Positions 16,838-25,705 are shown, counted from the stretch's first letter. The stretch is DNA of 64,000 nt from Arthrobacter sp. CDRTa11 (GCF_026427775.1 NZ_CP044532.1:4650001-4714000), one strand, 5' to 3'. Translations and numbers: made by a program. The notes: generated from the letters alone by a model not told the origin.

Positions 16838-17875
16838 CTAGCCTGTGGATTGGGGGGCAGTGGCTGAATGCCCCGCAGTGCCATGCCGGTGGGTTACCAG
16901 CGGTGGTATCAGTTCGAGCGTTCCGCCCGCATCAGGGTTGTCTGCATTCATGAGGTTGAAGAGGATCTCAACGGCGCGTTGGGACACCAGCCTGGGCTGG
17001 ATGTCCAGGATGGTGGATTCCTGGAGTTCAACCAAGGCCTCCGAAACGGCGCCAACCCCGATGACCGATGCATCCCTGCCCGGCTCCAGGCCCTTTTCAC
17101 GAAGGATCCGGGGAAGGAGTTCCAGGGTGGTCATGTCCGGAGATATAAACGCCGGCCTTCCGTCAGAGCCGGCAACGCAGGCATCAACGGCGGCTTCAAT
17201 ACTTCTGCGGTCAGTGCTGGCCGGAAGATGGTCAAGTGTCACGCCCAGCCCCTGGGCGGCCCCTTTCGCACCCCCAAGGAATCTGTCCACATAGTTCAGC
17301 TTGCTTCCCACCAGCTGGGTGCGCCAGCCGATAATGACTCCGCTGGTATGCCCCGCCTGTGACATCTCCTCGACGCAGAGTTCGCCCGCCCTTGCGAAGT
17401 CCGCATCGATGCAGTTGAGCCCGGCGGAGTCATTCGGGATGCCGATGAACACCACCGGTACCCGCAGCTTCCGGACCACGGGAATCCGCTCGTCTTCCGC
17501 GTGGACCTGCATCAGGATCAACCCGTCACAGAGCTGCTGCCCCACCACCCGCTCCAGGCCCTGGTTGCCCTCCTCATCCGTCACCAGCAGGACGTCGTGA
17601 TCGTGGCGCCGGGCGGTGGCCGCGATCACCGCGATGAACTCCATCAGGGACCCAAAGTGGGATTCCGGTGTGAGGGGAATAACCAGGCCGATCACCTGGG
17701 ACTTGCGGCTGGCCAGGGCACGGGCCCCTGCGTTCGGCCGGTACGTCAGCTGCTCAATGGCGGCCTCCACCCGCAGCCGGGTCTTTTCCGAGATGGGCCG
17801 CTTCCCGCTCATGACGTAGGAGACAGTGCTCTGGGAAACGCCCGCAACGGCGGCAACGTCCTTGCTTGTCGGCAC
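16838..17875 (-). CDS. LacI family transcriptional regulator
   Basis: 345 residues from the GTG at 17875. The N-terminal HTH is complete (TSKDVAAVAGVSQSTVSYVM) and followed by the hinge helix 'RPNAGARALASRKS' and a periplasmic-binding-like effector domain to the end. GGAGGAAGGAA lies before 17875; a GTG at 17893 inside that purine-rich site is the alternative start. The gene is upstream of and co-oriented with the sugar cassette. Matching operators sit before both the cassette and this gene, so it should repress both and be relieved by a sugar ligand. Confidence 0.9.
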   Translation of the reverse strand: MPTSKDVAAVAGVSQSTVSYVMSGKRPISEKTRLRVEAAIEQLTYRPNAGARALASRKSQVIGLVIPLTPESHFGSLMEFIAVIAATARRHDHDVLLVTDEEGNQGLERVVGQQLCDGLILMQVHAEDERIPVVRKLRVPVVFIGIPNDSAGLNCIDADFARAGELCVEEMSQAGHTSGVIIGWRTQLVGSKLNYVDRFLGGAKGAAQGLGVTLDHLPASTDRRSIEAAVDACVAGSDGRPAFISPDMTTLELLPRILREKGLEPGRDASVIGVGAVSEALVELQESTILDIQPRLVSQRAVEILFNLMNADNPDAGGTLELIPPLVTHRHGTAGHSATAPQSTG

Positions 17876-17953
17876 TGCGTTTCCTTCCTCCACGGGCTTC
17901 GGGCGTGGTCATCGCCTGCGCTGTACGCTTTCGGGGACCGGACGCTTGCGTCG

Positions 17954-17980
17954 TCGATGCGTATCGTCGACGCGTATCGA
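17954..17980. promoter_or_regulatory. Two adjoining LacI-type operators upstream of the lacI gene
   Basis: TCGATGCGTATCGT (17954-17967) and TCGACGCGTATCGA (17967-17980) adjoin and resemble the operator at 16744-16757. They indicate autoregulation of the LacI gene. The divergent spacer to the threonine dehydratase-like gene otherwise holds nothing obvious. Confidence 0.6.
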
Positions 17981-18086
17981 TAAAAGTGTGACAGCCGTTA
18001 CGGCCTAGCGCAAGACCTTTTCCTTCTTCATTTTTTTGGGCCCTGCAGGCGAAGGGAAACAGCCGTGCGCGGCGGCGGTCAGCGCC

Positions 18087-19019
18087 TCACAATGTGGCGG
18101 GATCGGTGTTGGCCCCGCAGAGGACCACCACCACCCGCTCCCCTGCGCCGGGCACGTAAGCGCCGGAGTGCAGGGCGGCAAAAGCCGCGGCGGCACCATG
18201 TTCCACCACCAGGCGGTACTGGCCCCACAGTTCCGAGCGGGCGGCGACGATATCGGCGTCGGACACTAGAACGCTTTCGACGCCGGCGCGGACCGCCACC
18301 GCATACGCGATCTCGCCGATGCGCCGGGCGCCCAGGGAATCGGCGGCGATGCCGGACACTGCAACGTCCACCGGTGCCCCGGCGGCGAGCGCGGAGTGCA
18401 GGGTGGGCGCGGTTTCCGGTTCCACTGCCACCACCCTGGCGCGGCCTTCAACGGCGGCAGCTATCCCAGCCATCAGCCCGCCGCCGCCCACCGCCACCAG
18501 GACTGTGTCCACGCCGTCGAGCTGTTCAAGAAGTTCCAGTCCCACTGTCCCCGCACCGGCGACGATCTCCGGCTGGTCGTAGGCATGGCAGTAGACCGCT
18601 CCGGTTTCGGCGGCATGCCTCACGGCGGCTTCATAGGCCACGGCATACTCGACACCGGCCTGGATGACCATGGCACCGGTCGCTTCGAGCTTCTTCACTT
18701 TAACGGCAGGGGCGGTCTCAGGAACGAAGACCGTGGCGGGGACTCCGAGCTGGGCGGCGGCATAAGCGTTGGCCAGGCCGGCGTTTCCGCCGGAAGCCAC
18801 CACCACGCCAACATCGGGCTTGAGCTCCCCGCGCTCCTTGGTGGCCAGGATGCGGTTGAGTGCCCCACGCGCCTTGAACGTCCCGGTATGCTGCATAAAT
18901 TCACATTTGAACCAGAGCGGTCCGGGATAGGTGCCGGAATCGGCTTCCAGGATGGGTGTTTGCCGGGTCAGTCCAGCGATCCTGGCTGCTGCCTGGTCCA
19001 CGTCGTTGCGGGTGATCAA
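18087..19019 (-). CDS. Threonine/serine dehydratase-like PLP enzyme
   Basis: 310 residues of the fold-type II PLP family. The Schiff-base lysine is in 'HTGTFKARGALNRI', the cofactor loop in 'VVVASGGNAGLANAYAA' (normally SxGNHG; here SGGNAG), and the phosphate-binding Gly loop is 'VAVGGGGLMAGIA'. This order fits threonine ammonia-lyase or serine racemase-type enzymes without the ACT regulatory domain, so a catabolic type is likelier than biosynthetic IlvA. A TTG start at 19019 with AGAGGAG is chosen; upstream extension to 19193 is non-homologous. The PLP family assignment is firm and the substrate less so. Confidence 0.83.
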   Translation of the reverse strand: MITRNDVDQAAARIAGLTRQTPILEADSGTYPGPLWFKCEFMQHTGTFKARGALNRILATKERGELKPDVGVVVASGGNAGLANAYAAAQLGVPATVFVPETAPAVKVKKLEATGAMVIQAGVEYAVAYEAAVRHAAETGAVYCHAYDQPEIVAGAGTVGLELLEQLDGVDTVLVAVGGGGLMAGIAAAVEGRARVVAVEPETAPTLHSALAAGAPVDVAVSGIAADSLGARRIGEIAYAVAVRAGVESVLVSDADIVAARSELWGQYRLVVEHGAAAAFAALHSGAYVPGAGERVVVVLCGANTDPATL

Positions 19020-19056
19020 CGGTGCTCCTCTTTCGGGACGGGGCGGACGGGAACAA

Positions 19057-19320
19057 CTAGGCCTGGTCGTCCCACATTCCCGATTCGTCGGCAGCCTCTT
19101 CCGGTTTTGGTTCTGCAGTTTGGCCAGCCTGGCCGCCGCTGCCCACGTACGACGCCGGCACCGTCCCTGGCGCCTGAGTCTGTTGCTCCTCACGGATGTT
19201 TGTGGCCGTTCCCGCCTCCGGCTTGGGCTGCTGTCCGCCCTTCGGCTCCGCTGCGTGGTCCGGATCGCCGGGGCCGCGGAGGTCTGCGGAGTTCTGCGGC
19301 TCTTCGCTTGAAGTGGTCAT
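19057..19320 (-). CDS. Small disordered hypothetical protein
   Basis: 87 residues, rich in Glu, Gln, Pro, Ala and Gly with no hydrophobic segment. AAAGG precedes the ATG. No family recognised. It lies 37 bases upstream of the dehydratase-like gene on the same strand and could be cotranscribed with it. Confidence 0.55.
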   Translation of the reverse strand: MTTSSEEPQNSADLRGPGDPDHAAEPKGGQQPKPEAGTATNIREEQQTQAPGTVPASYVGSGGQAGQTAEPKPEEAADESGMWDDQA

Positions 19321-19491
19321 GGCTGCCTTTCACCTGGGAAAACTGCGCTTTGTCGGCCCCGGAGGTTCCCGGGAGGATTCCAGCCTACGTTCTGCCGGGC
19401 TACAGGTAAGGTGTGAGGTCCGCCTCAAGGCGGCCGATAGCGGCACAATCCGGCAACGCCCGCCGTTTAACCGGTGGCGAAAGGAGGCCAG

Positions 19492-20088
19492 ATGCTTATT
19501 GTTCTGACGGGAATCGACGGTTCGGGAAAATCAACGGCCGCCGACGCCCTGGTGTCCGCTGCCCGTGCCGGGGGCAGGAATGCACTGCTGCTGAGCAACC
19601 ACGCCGGGCGGCGGAGCATGTCCGTGCTCAGCGCCAAGCTGGGCCTCCGGCTTCCCGCGCGGCTGGCCGACGCCGTCGAAACAACCTTCCGCATAGTGAA
19701 TGTTCTGGTCTCCCACGCCAGGGCCGGCAGGTTTGACGGACTGGTGGTGATGGACCGCCACCTGTACTGCCAGCTGGCGCTGAAGGAGACCAAGGACCTG
19801 CCGCGTGGCCGCCTGCTCCCCTGGCTGCTCTCGGCCCTCCCGTCACCCGATGCTGTGATCCACCTGGACATCGAACCGGAACTGGCACACCGGCGGATCG
19901 TGGCCCGCGGCACCGATGTGGAGTCGCTGGCAGATTTGGTGGCCTTCCAGAACGCCTACCGCTCGCTGCCCGAATATGTAGACTTTGTGGAAGTTGACGC
20001 CAACGTCCCGCCAGCCCAGCTGGTTGCCCGGCTGGCGGGTATCGTCAATAGCCTCAGTGCCGTTACTGCCTCACCTCAGCCCCGCTAG
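19492..20088 (+). CDS. Thymidylate-kinase-like P-loop protein
   Basis: 198 residues beginning directly with the P-loop strand 'LIVLTGIDGSGKSTAADAL'. 'VVMDRHLYCQLALK' matches the DR(Y/H) motif of the dTMP kinase family, and 'DAVIHLDIEPELAHRRIVARG' its lid-proximal segment. ATG at 19492 sits behind AAAGGAGG; a GTG six codons upstream is rejected. The protein is shorter than canonical Tmk and lacks its full lid, so it may phosphorylate another nucleotide or be a divergent homologue. Convergent with the dicarboxylate carrier gene. Confidence 0.78.
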   Translation: MLIVLTGIDGSGKSTAADALVSAARAGGRNALLLSNHAGRRSMSVLSAKLGLRLPARLADAVETTFRIVNVLVSHARAGRFDGLVVMDRHLYCQLALKETKDLPRGRLLPWLLSALPSPDAVIHLDIEPELAHRRIVARGTDVESLADLVAFQNAYRSLPEYVDFVEVDANVPPAQLVARLAGIVNSLSAVTASPQPR

Positions 20089-20103
20089 TTGGTACGGCGG
20101 CAA

Positions 20104-21561
20104 CTAGCGTGCCGGAACGGGAACGCTGTCCGGCGCTGCGGAGGGCCCGCCGTCGTGCGTTTCCGCGTTTTCCGTTACTGCGTGCGTTACTGAAGAGCCG
20201 ACGGCGGGCTCCAGTTCGGCGGCATCCGCCGCCAGTTCCTCCGCTGGCAGTTCCCCGCGGAACGCCCGGAGCATGGCCTCGCGGTCGAACTGCCCCTCCC
20301 ATTTGGCCACCACGAACGTGGCCACGCAGTTGCCCAGCAGGTTGACGGAGACGCGCATGGAGTCCATGAGGCGGTCGGCGCCGAGCAGCAGGGCAACACC
20401 CGCCACCGGGAAAATGCCCAATGCCCCGGCGGTGGCGGAAAGTGCCAGGAAGGCAGACCCGGGGACCCCCGCCATACCCTTGGACGTGAGCATCAGGATG
20501 CCCAGGGCAACCAGCTGCTGCCCGAGGTCCAGCTGGTGCCCAAAGGCCTGGGCCAGGAAGAGCAGCGAAATGGACAGGTAAAGGGCGGCACCGTCCAGGT
20601 TGAACGAGTATCCGGTGGGGACAACCAGGCCGGTGGTGGCCCGGGAGCACCCGGCGTTGGTCAGTTTGGTCATGATGCGCGGCAGGACGGACTCCGTGGA
20701 GGCGGTCCCCAGGGCCAGCAGGAATTCTTCCCGGGAGTACTTGATGAACTGCCACAGCGGCACCCGCGGATACACCCACGCCACAATGAAGAGCAGCCCG
20801 ATGAACACGATCGCAGCACCGTAGCAGGCCGCAATCAGGAGCGCGTAGGTGCTGAGCGAGCCCAGGCCGTATTGGCCGATGATAAAGGCCATCGCGCCGA
20901 ATGCACCGATGGGGGCAACCCGCATGACCCAGGTCATGATCTTGAAAAACAGTTCAAGGACGGTTTCCAGGAGGGTGACCACCGGCAGGCAGCGCTCCCG
21001 GCCCACCACAACGATCGCGGCGCCGAAGAACACCGAGAAGCAAAGCACCTGCAGCAGGGTGTTGGAGGCGAACGCCCCCACCACACTGGTGGGGATGATG
21101 CCCAGGAGGAACTGGCCGGCGTCCTTGGGCGGCGCGGTGGCCGTCTTGGCGTTGAGGGCGTCCTGGGAGAGCGACGCCGGATCAATGTTCAGGCCCGCAC
21201 CCGGCTGCACGATGTTGCCCACCACAAGTCCAAACACCAGCGCGAAGAGGGTGGCCGCCGTGAAGTAGATCAGCGCCTTCACGCCCACTCGCCCTACCGC
21301 CTTCACGTCCCCCACGGCCGCGATGCCCGTGACGATCACCAGGAAGATCAGTGGTGCGATGATCATCTTGATCAGCTGGATGAACCCGTCTCCCAGCGGC
21401 CGCAGGCCGGACCCGAGGTCCGGCCAGAAATGTCCGATCAGGATGCCGGCCACAACGGCCACCAGGATCTGGGCGAAGAGGGACTTGTACAGCGGTTTCC
21501 TGCCGGTTGTACCTGTTTCGACCGGCTGTGGGACTTTGCTGGGCGCGGGGACGGGAATCAT
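20104..21561 (-). CDS. dctA: C4-dicarboxylate/cation symporter (DctA family)
   Basis: 485 residues, an inner-membrane sodium/proton-coupled carrier of the DAACS family. Visible hallmarks: 'KMIIAPLIFLVIVTGIA' in TM3, the Ser-rich hairpin 'LALGTASTESVLPRIM', 'PTGYSFNLDGAALYLSI' (NMDGT-like motif, here NLDGA) and 'AGVPGSAFLALSATA'. The C-terminal ~50 residues are a charged tail. DctA proteins import succinate, fumarate and malate. Start at 21561 begins the conserved sequence after a short Pro-rich leader; an ATG 22 codons earlier is rejected. The divergent 133-base region to the cupin end shows no clear operator. Confidence 0.9.
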   Translation of the reverse strand: MIPVPAPSKVPQPVETGTTGRKPLYKSLFAQILVAVVAGILIGHFWPDLGSGLRPLGDGFIQLIKMIIAPLIFLVIVTGIAAVGDVKAVGRVGVKALIYFTAATLFALVFGLVVGNIVQPGAGLNIDPASLSQDALNAKTATAPPKDAGQFLLGIIPTSVVGAFASNTLLQVLCFSVFFGAAIVVVGRERCLPVVTLLETVLELFFKIMTWVMRVAPIGAFGAMAFIIGQYGLGSLSTYALLIAACYGAAIVFIGLLFIVAWVYPRVPLWQFIKYSREEFLLALGTASTESVLPRIMTKLTNAGCSRATTGLVVPTGYSFNLDGAALYLSISLLFLAQAFGHQLDLGQQLVALGILMLTSKGMAGVPGSAFLALSATAGALGIFPVAGVALLLGADRLMDSMRVSVNLLGNCVATFVVAKWEGQFDREAMLRAFRGELPAEELAADAAELEPAVGSSVTHAVTENAETHDGGPSAAPDSVPVPAR

Positions 21562-21694
21562 GTGCTGCCTATCGCTGAGGGGACGGCACTGTGTGCGCCG
21601 GATGTCACCAGCAACGCTAGAGAGCATGTGTTTCCGGAAAGCTACATCCGCTATGCGGAAATGTTTAACCGTAAAACGGAATTTTGAGCCAACC

Positions 21695-22093
21695 TTAGGT
21701 CAGGGCATGCAGTCCGTGGCTCCGGGGCCTGCCGAATGAGGCGGCACCCAGGAATTCGACGGCGACAAAAGGTTCGCTGCCCACAACCCATTCGTCGTGG
21801 CCGGGCGGAAGGGCGTACGTGTCGTTCGCATGGATGGTTGAGCGGACGCCCTCTGACGTTTCAATTTCCAGCGAGCCGGAGACGCAGTATCCGAGGTGGT
21901 TATGCTCGCAGAACTCGGTCATCTCGGTGGGTTTGACGGACGTGGACCAGCGCCAGCCCGGAGCCAGGATCAGCCGGGCCACGGAATAGTCGTCCACAGT
22001 GACCAAGTCGAACTCGGCCTTGTCTGGACACCGTTTCTTGTCCGGAATATCAAAGGATTTCACTGCCAAAGCTCTAACAAAGTTTGCGGCCAT
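21695..22093 (-). CDS. Cupin-domain protein
   Basis: 132 residues, a single cupin barrel. The first cupin motif is degenerate: 'EMTEFCEHNHLGYCVSGSLEIE' with His in place, and the second is 'DTYALPPGHDEWVVG'. Likely a metal-binding small enzyme or sensor domain in the cytosol. The ATG at 22093 has no ribosome site; the upstream frame to 22447 is not protein-like. Function unknown. Confidence 0.75.
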   Translation of the reverse strand: MAANFVRALAVKSFDIPDKKRCPDKAEFDLVTVDDYSVARLILAPGWRWSTSVKPTEMTEFCEHNHLGYCVSGSLEIETSEGVRSTIHANDTYALPPGHDEWVVGSEPFVAVEFLGAASFGRPRSHGLHALT

Positions 22094-22459
22094 TTTTGAG
22101 ACGCTGCCTATGAAATAGGGGTGCGGGATGCCTGGGGGCGAGACCAAGGAAGGGCGCGGGCCGCCGACGCAAAGCACTGCGGGGGCGCAAAGCAATGTGG
22201 GGCGGGCCCTGGTGTTGTGGTCCCGTGGACGCGGAACCACACGGACGTTAAGTGGTGAAGATGTATCTACCACCGTATCCATCCGGCCCCTGAAGTCAAT
22301 GGGCCAAGGGAGCGTCAGGAGAGGTCGCAGACCTGCATGCCCCGGACAAAGGTGTAGCCCGGAACATTGGGGGACATTCCGGGCTACGGCATCAACTGTA
22401 CAGTGCCGAGGCGCATCCGCTGACAGCGACTCGCGCTCCCTCCGCATTTAGTGGTCCAG
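22094..22459. other. Intergenic stretch between cupin and hemerythrin genes
   Basis: About 366 bases without a convincing gene in either strand. It contains the hairpin at 22354-22387 that probably terminates the hemerythrin gene, and, nearer 22094, the presumed cupin promoter, which I could not pinpoint. Confidence 0.5.
22354..22387 (-). terminator. Hairpin terminator after hemerythrin gene
   Basis: GTAGCCCGGAA (22354-22364) pairs perfectly with TTCCGGGCTAC (22377-22387), 12-base loop, 73 bases beyond the hemerythrin stop in its transcription direction. Confidence 0.6.
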
Positions 22460-23032
22460 CTAGTCGGTATGTCTTCCTGTGAGCTTGTCCAAGAGCCGGT
22501 CAACCATTCCCACGCCCGGCCCGACGGTCTTGTGGAAAAGTTCCGAGTGGGGAGCGCTGGGGTGCGGCCTGGTGGGTGCCAGCTTCTTGGCCTTCTGCAC
22601 CTTTTCGCCCATTTCAACGAGTTTCTCGGCAGGGATATGAGTCCGGAGTTTCGGGAACTGTTCGGATTCTTCATCGTTCGCATGGTGGCGCAACAGTGCC
22701 TCCAGTTGCCCAACCAACTCCATGAACGTCGGCTCAGCGGGATCGACGCCTTCTATCCGCTTCATCAGCCGAACGATCTCGGCATGTTCCTTCTTGTCAT
22801 GCTCCACCTCCTCAGCACCATTCGGAATATGCTTTTCCATCGCGGGGTAGACGTACATCTCCTCGGCGACAGCATGGCGCATCACTTCAGCAATCAGGGT
22901 GTCCGCCAAGTCCTTGCGCTGCTCAGCGTCCGGGGTGCCCTCGATTTGGCTGAACAGGTCAACCATTTCCTGGTGGTCAGCGGTGAGGATGTCCACGACA
23001 TCCAACCCAGGCCCAACATTGGATTCCGTCAT
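22460..23032 (-). CDS. Hemerythrin HHE-domain protein
   Basis: 190 residues. Helical HHE domain with metal ligands in 'ILTADHQEMVDLF', 'MRHAVAEEMYVYPAM', 'HDKKEHAEIVRLM' and 'LLRHHANDEESEQFPKL', the expected spacing of His/Glu pairs for a di-iron site. Such proteins bind oxygen, NO or iron. The C-terminal ~45 residues form a basic Pro-rich tail. ATG at 23032 has AGGAGGG upstream, which decides against a longer frame to 23116. Confidence 0.88.
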   Translation of the reverse strand: MTESNVGPGLDVVDILTADHQEMVDLFSQIEGTPDAEQRKDLADTLIAEVMRHAVAEEMYVYPAMEKHIPNGAEEVEHDKKEHAEIVRLMKRIEGVDPAEPTFMELVGQLEALLRHHANDEESEQFPKLRTHIPAEKLVEMGEKVQKAKKLAPTRPHPSAPHSELFHKTVGPGVGMVDRLLDKLTGRHTD

Positions 23033-23192
23033 GACGCGGCCCTCCTGTAGATCGCCGTTCGGGAACGCAAATATGAGAGCCAAGGTACCACCGCCCGCCG
23101 GCACGATCCATGGCACATTGATGCGGGCCCTGCCACCGATGGAGGTGCCGCTAGCTCGTTTTTGCTTCGTGCAGGGGCGTTACCGTAGAAAC

Positions 23193-23658
23193 GTGCCTTC
23201 CCTTCTTCTCCTCTCCTCTGGTGCCGGAGCCATCCCTGGCTTCCTCAGGGATGTGGTCGCCTCCGGCGCCGACCCTCTAAAGCTCGCCTACATTGCGGAC
23301 GCCGCCGGCGCGATGCTTGACCTTCCCTTCGCCACAGAGGAAAGGGCTCGGATCCATGAGTTCGGCTACGACGTGGTGGATCTTGCCCTTGCCACTTCCT
23401 CGTCCGCTGAGGTAGCTGCGGTCCCTGAAGATGTGGACGCCGTCATCAGATGCGCCGGACCTGTCGGACTATCAGGGCCTTGGGCTGATCGGATCTGTAG
23501 TCATACCGCATGCGGATGGCAAAATGCCTTTCTTCCCGCCTGGAATCATCACCCAAACGGTGGAAACCTACCGGGACCGCTTCGATCTTGTCCTTCTTGG
23601 CGACGCTGAAGCACTCCGCGTTGACGGAACCTACCAACGCGTTATTCCATCTCCATGA
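23193..23658 (+). pseudogene. Broken peptidase E (S51 family) gene
   Basis: Frame one from a GTG at 23193 reads PSLLLLSSGAGAIPGFLRD and on to 'VDAVI' near 23450. The C-terminal part continues in the next frame, 'APDLSDYQGLGLI' through 'GDAEALRVDGTYQRVIPSP' to a TGA at 23656-23658. Both halves match dipeptidase E-type proteins. What is missing is the ~50-residue middle that carries the GxNT loop and the catalytic Ser/His segment (S-A-G type nucleophile elbow). So there was an internal deletion plus frameshift, and no active enzyme can be made. A TACCGT hexamer ends six bases before the GTG, the pattern of a leaderless promoter, so the remnant may still be transcribed. Confidence 0.8.
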
Positions 23659-23664
23659 CACGGA

Positions 23665-24042
23665 TCAAGGCTTGCCGGAGGTCCCCGGCTTTTCCCCCTT
23701 GTCCCCGGGCTCGGGAACAATCTGGTTGGCGATCAAATCCACGCGGTCTGCTGCCGTCAGCGCATCATCGTTTTGAATAGCAGCGACGTCGGGACTTTCG
23801 ACGGCGTCATCCCGTTCCCTGCTCGTGTTTTCGGTTTCCTTCCCGGTGCTTTCCTTCTGGGCAGCGTCGTCGTCGTGCCTGGGCTCCTTGTGCCGCGCTT
23901 CCTCTAAATGGTGCTCCAGTTTCTCCTCTGCATCCCGCCGGCGCTGGCCCACGGTGCGCATCTGCTGGGTGGTTGATGAACCGGCGTAGCCCTCCACATG
24001 GTGGCTTGGTTCCGGCGGATTCTGGTGCTGTTTCTCGCTCAT
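23665..24042 (-). CDS. Hydrophilic hypothetical protein, charged coiled-coil-like
   Basis: 125 residues, highly charged (Glu, Arg, Lys, His, Asp), with a helical stretch around 'RRRDAEEKLEHHLEEARH' and no membrane segment. No family recognised. The ATG at 24042 is preceded by a GACGAT hexamer exactly six bases upstream, compatible with a leaderless start; the alternative is 24066. Convergent with the peptidase E remnant. Confidence 0.5.
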   Translation of the reverse strand: MSEKQHQNPPEPSHHVEGYAGSSTTQQMRTVGQRRRDAEEKLEHHLEEARHKEPRHDDDAAQKESTGKETENTSRERDDAVESPDVAAIQNDDALTAADRVDLIANQIVPEPGDKGEKPGTSGKP

Positions 24043-24264
24043 ACTGGCATCGTCCCACCAGAGCAAGATGTCAGGAAGACCCTGTTTTCGTCGTCATGCC
24101 GGCTGGCTGCAGGCTGAGTCTTTCATCAGGTTTTCTAATCCTTACGCGTCAGTTTTCATTGCTTTTGCTTATGTTGGGGACGTTCCATACTGAACAGACC
24201 ACGACGGCGTGAGTCAGGTTCGCGCCGCCCGCCCCCTTTCCCTCCGAGCGAATGCGACGCACCA

Positions 24265-25593
24265 ATGAATTCCACGACGGATATGACCCGGGCAACGAAA
24301 ACCACGGCAGCCATGCAGCCCTGGCACATCCGCGATTTCCATCCTGACGATCTGGACCAGCTCATTGGCGTCTGGCAGGAGTCCAGGATCGAGGGGGTGC
24401 GTCCGGTCTACAGCCTGGCGGAGATTATTGATGCCTGCTCTAACGGGGTGGCAGCGGTAGCCGTGAACGAGGGGCGGGTTGTGGGGGCGGCAGCCTGCAA
24501 AATACAGGACGACCGGGCGTGGATAGTCATGCTCGCCCAGGCCATGGATTGGCGGCAGCAGGGACTGGGAAGCGCACTCCTCGCCGGAATTGAAGGCAGG
24601 CTCACCAGCCAGGGGATACGAAGGATTTCAGCGCTTCTCCCGGCCTCCGAGACGCGGATTGAGGCTTTCAGGAACAGCGAATACCGGGTAGAGGAGGACC
24701 TGCATTATTTTGAGAGAACCGTCCCGCTTCAGCCCCGGGAAATCAAACCCTTGAGCCAACTGGGAGGCCGTCTCCTCCCGCATGGACTGTGGAACGCCCT
24801 CGCGGGCATGCAACACGAAAAGGACCTGATCGAACAGCGCCTGATCCTGCCATTGGCCCGGACCGAACTCGCAAAGTCCCTGGGTGTCATTCCGCCGCGT
24901 TCCGTAGTCCTGTTTGGTCCTCCCGGCACGGGTAAAACGACGTTTGCCAAGGCCGTCGCGTCCCGCCTGGACTGGCCTTTCGTGGAGGTATTCCCCTCAC
25001 GGCTTGCCTCCGATCCCCGGGGCCTCGCCGGGGCTCTACGACAAGTGTTCCTGGACATTGGCCAGCTTGAGCACGCAGTGGTGTTCATCGACGAGGTGGA
25101 GGAGATAGCCTCTGCCCGTAAAGGTGACGCGTCATCACTGCAGGGAGTCACCAACGAACTGTTGAAAATCATTCCGGCCTTCAGGGAGAAGGAAGGCAGA
25201 TTGCTGATCTGCGCGACGAACTTTATCCGCTCCCTGGACAAGGCCTTCCTGCGCCATGGCCGCTTCGATTATGTGATCCCCATCGGCCCGCCCGATCTCA
25301 CCGCGCGGTTAGCCATCTGGAACCGCTACATCCCCCCTGCCATCTCGCCCCGGATCAACCTCGACGCGCTGGCTCAGGCGAGCGAACGCTTCTCCCCTGC
25401 GGACATCGAGTTCGCCGCCAGAAAAGCATCCCAGCAAGCACTTGAGCAGGCAGTGCAGGCCCCGGCCAACTCCGGAGAACCGGCACTGACGACGGAGGCC
25501 TACCTTCAGGCGATCGACGGAACCCGCGCCACCATCACTGAAGTCGTGGCCAGGGACTTCTTCGAAGATATAGACCGGATAGCGAGGGTTTAG
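24265..25593 (+). CDS. GNAT-AAA+ ATPase fusion protein
   Basis: 442 residues with two fused domains. Residues ~18-150 form a GNAT acetyltransferase: 'WHIRDFHPDDLDQLIGV' opening strand and acetyl-CoA loop 'RQQGLGSALL' (R97-L104). Residues ~190-420 form an AAA+ module of the CDC48/FtsH type: Walker A GPPGTGKT (218-225), Walker B 'VVFIDEVEE' (D276), sensor-1 'LLICATN', and 'RHGRFDYVI' with the arginine-finger-like Arg. The AAA core has the HhH-like sensor 2 region 'FSPADIEFAARKAS'. No signal peptide or membrane segment. It stands alone between a hypothetical protein and the glyoxylate operon. Role unknown; possibly ATP-dependent remodelling coupled to acetylation. Confidence 0.82.
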   Translation: MNSTTDMTRATKTTAAMQPWHIRDFHPDDLDQLIGVWQESRIEGVRPVYSLAEIIDACSNGVAAVAVNEGRVVGAAACKIQDDRAWIVMLAQAMDWRQQGLGSALLAGIEGRLTSQGIRRISALLPASETRIEAFRNSEYRVEEDLHYFERTVPLQPREIKPLSQLGGRLLPHGLWNALAGMQHEKDLIEQRLILPLARTELAKSLGVIPPRSVVLFGPPGTGKTTFAKAVASRLDWPFVEVFPSRLASDPRGLAGALRQVFLDIGQLEHAVVFIDEVEEIASARKGDASSLQGVTNELLKIIPAFREKEGRLLICATNFIRSLDKAFLRHGRFDYVIPIGPPDLTARLAIWNRYIPPAISPRINLDALAQASERFSPADIEFAARKASQQALEQAVQAPANSGEPALTTEAYLQAIDGTRATITEVVARDFFEDIDRIARV

Positions 25594-25639
25594 CCTGCTC
25601 TTCGGTCTGCCCGGTTGCCTGTGAGCAAAGCCTGCCCCC

Positions 25640-25705
25640 TTGACTGGTCCGCCCTTCCTTCCCTACACTTTTCATAAAGCAGAATCTAAATTCCACAAAG
25701 CGGAA
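25640..25705 (+). promoter_or_regulatory. Promoter and paired IclR-like operators before the glyoxylate/allantoin operon
   Basis: A -35 TTGACT (25640-25645) and -10 TACACT (25664-25669) are 18 bp apart. Immediately after the -10 lie TTTCATAAAGCAGAA (25670-25684) and TTCCACAAAGCGGAA (25691-25705), two related 15-mers with starts 21 bp apart (two helical turns). The second is a palindrome with one mismatched pair. Such sites over the start point imply repression, probably by an IclR-family (AllR-like) regulator. A third copy precedes uraD at 40387-40401. Confidence 0.65.

Noticed and set aside
20536..21687. 383-residue frame on + strand under dctA
   Set aside because: Antisense to a typical DctA carrier; His/Gly/Asp-rich low complexity.
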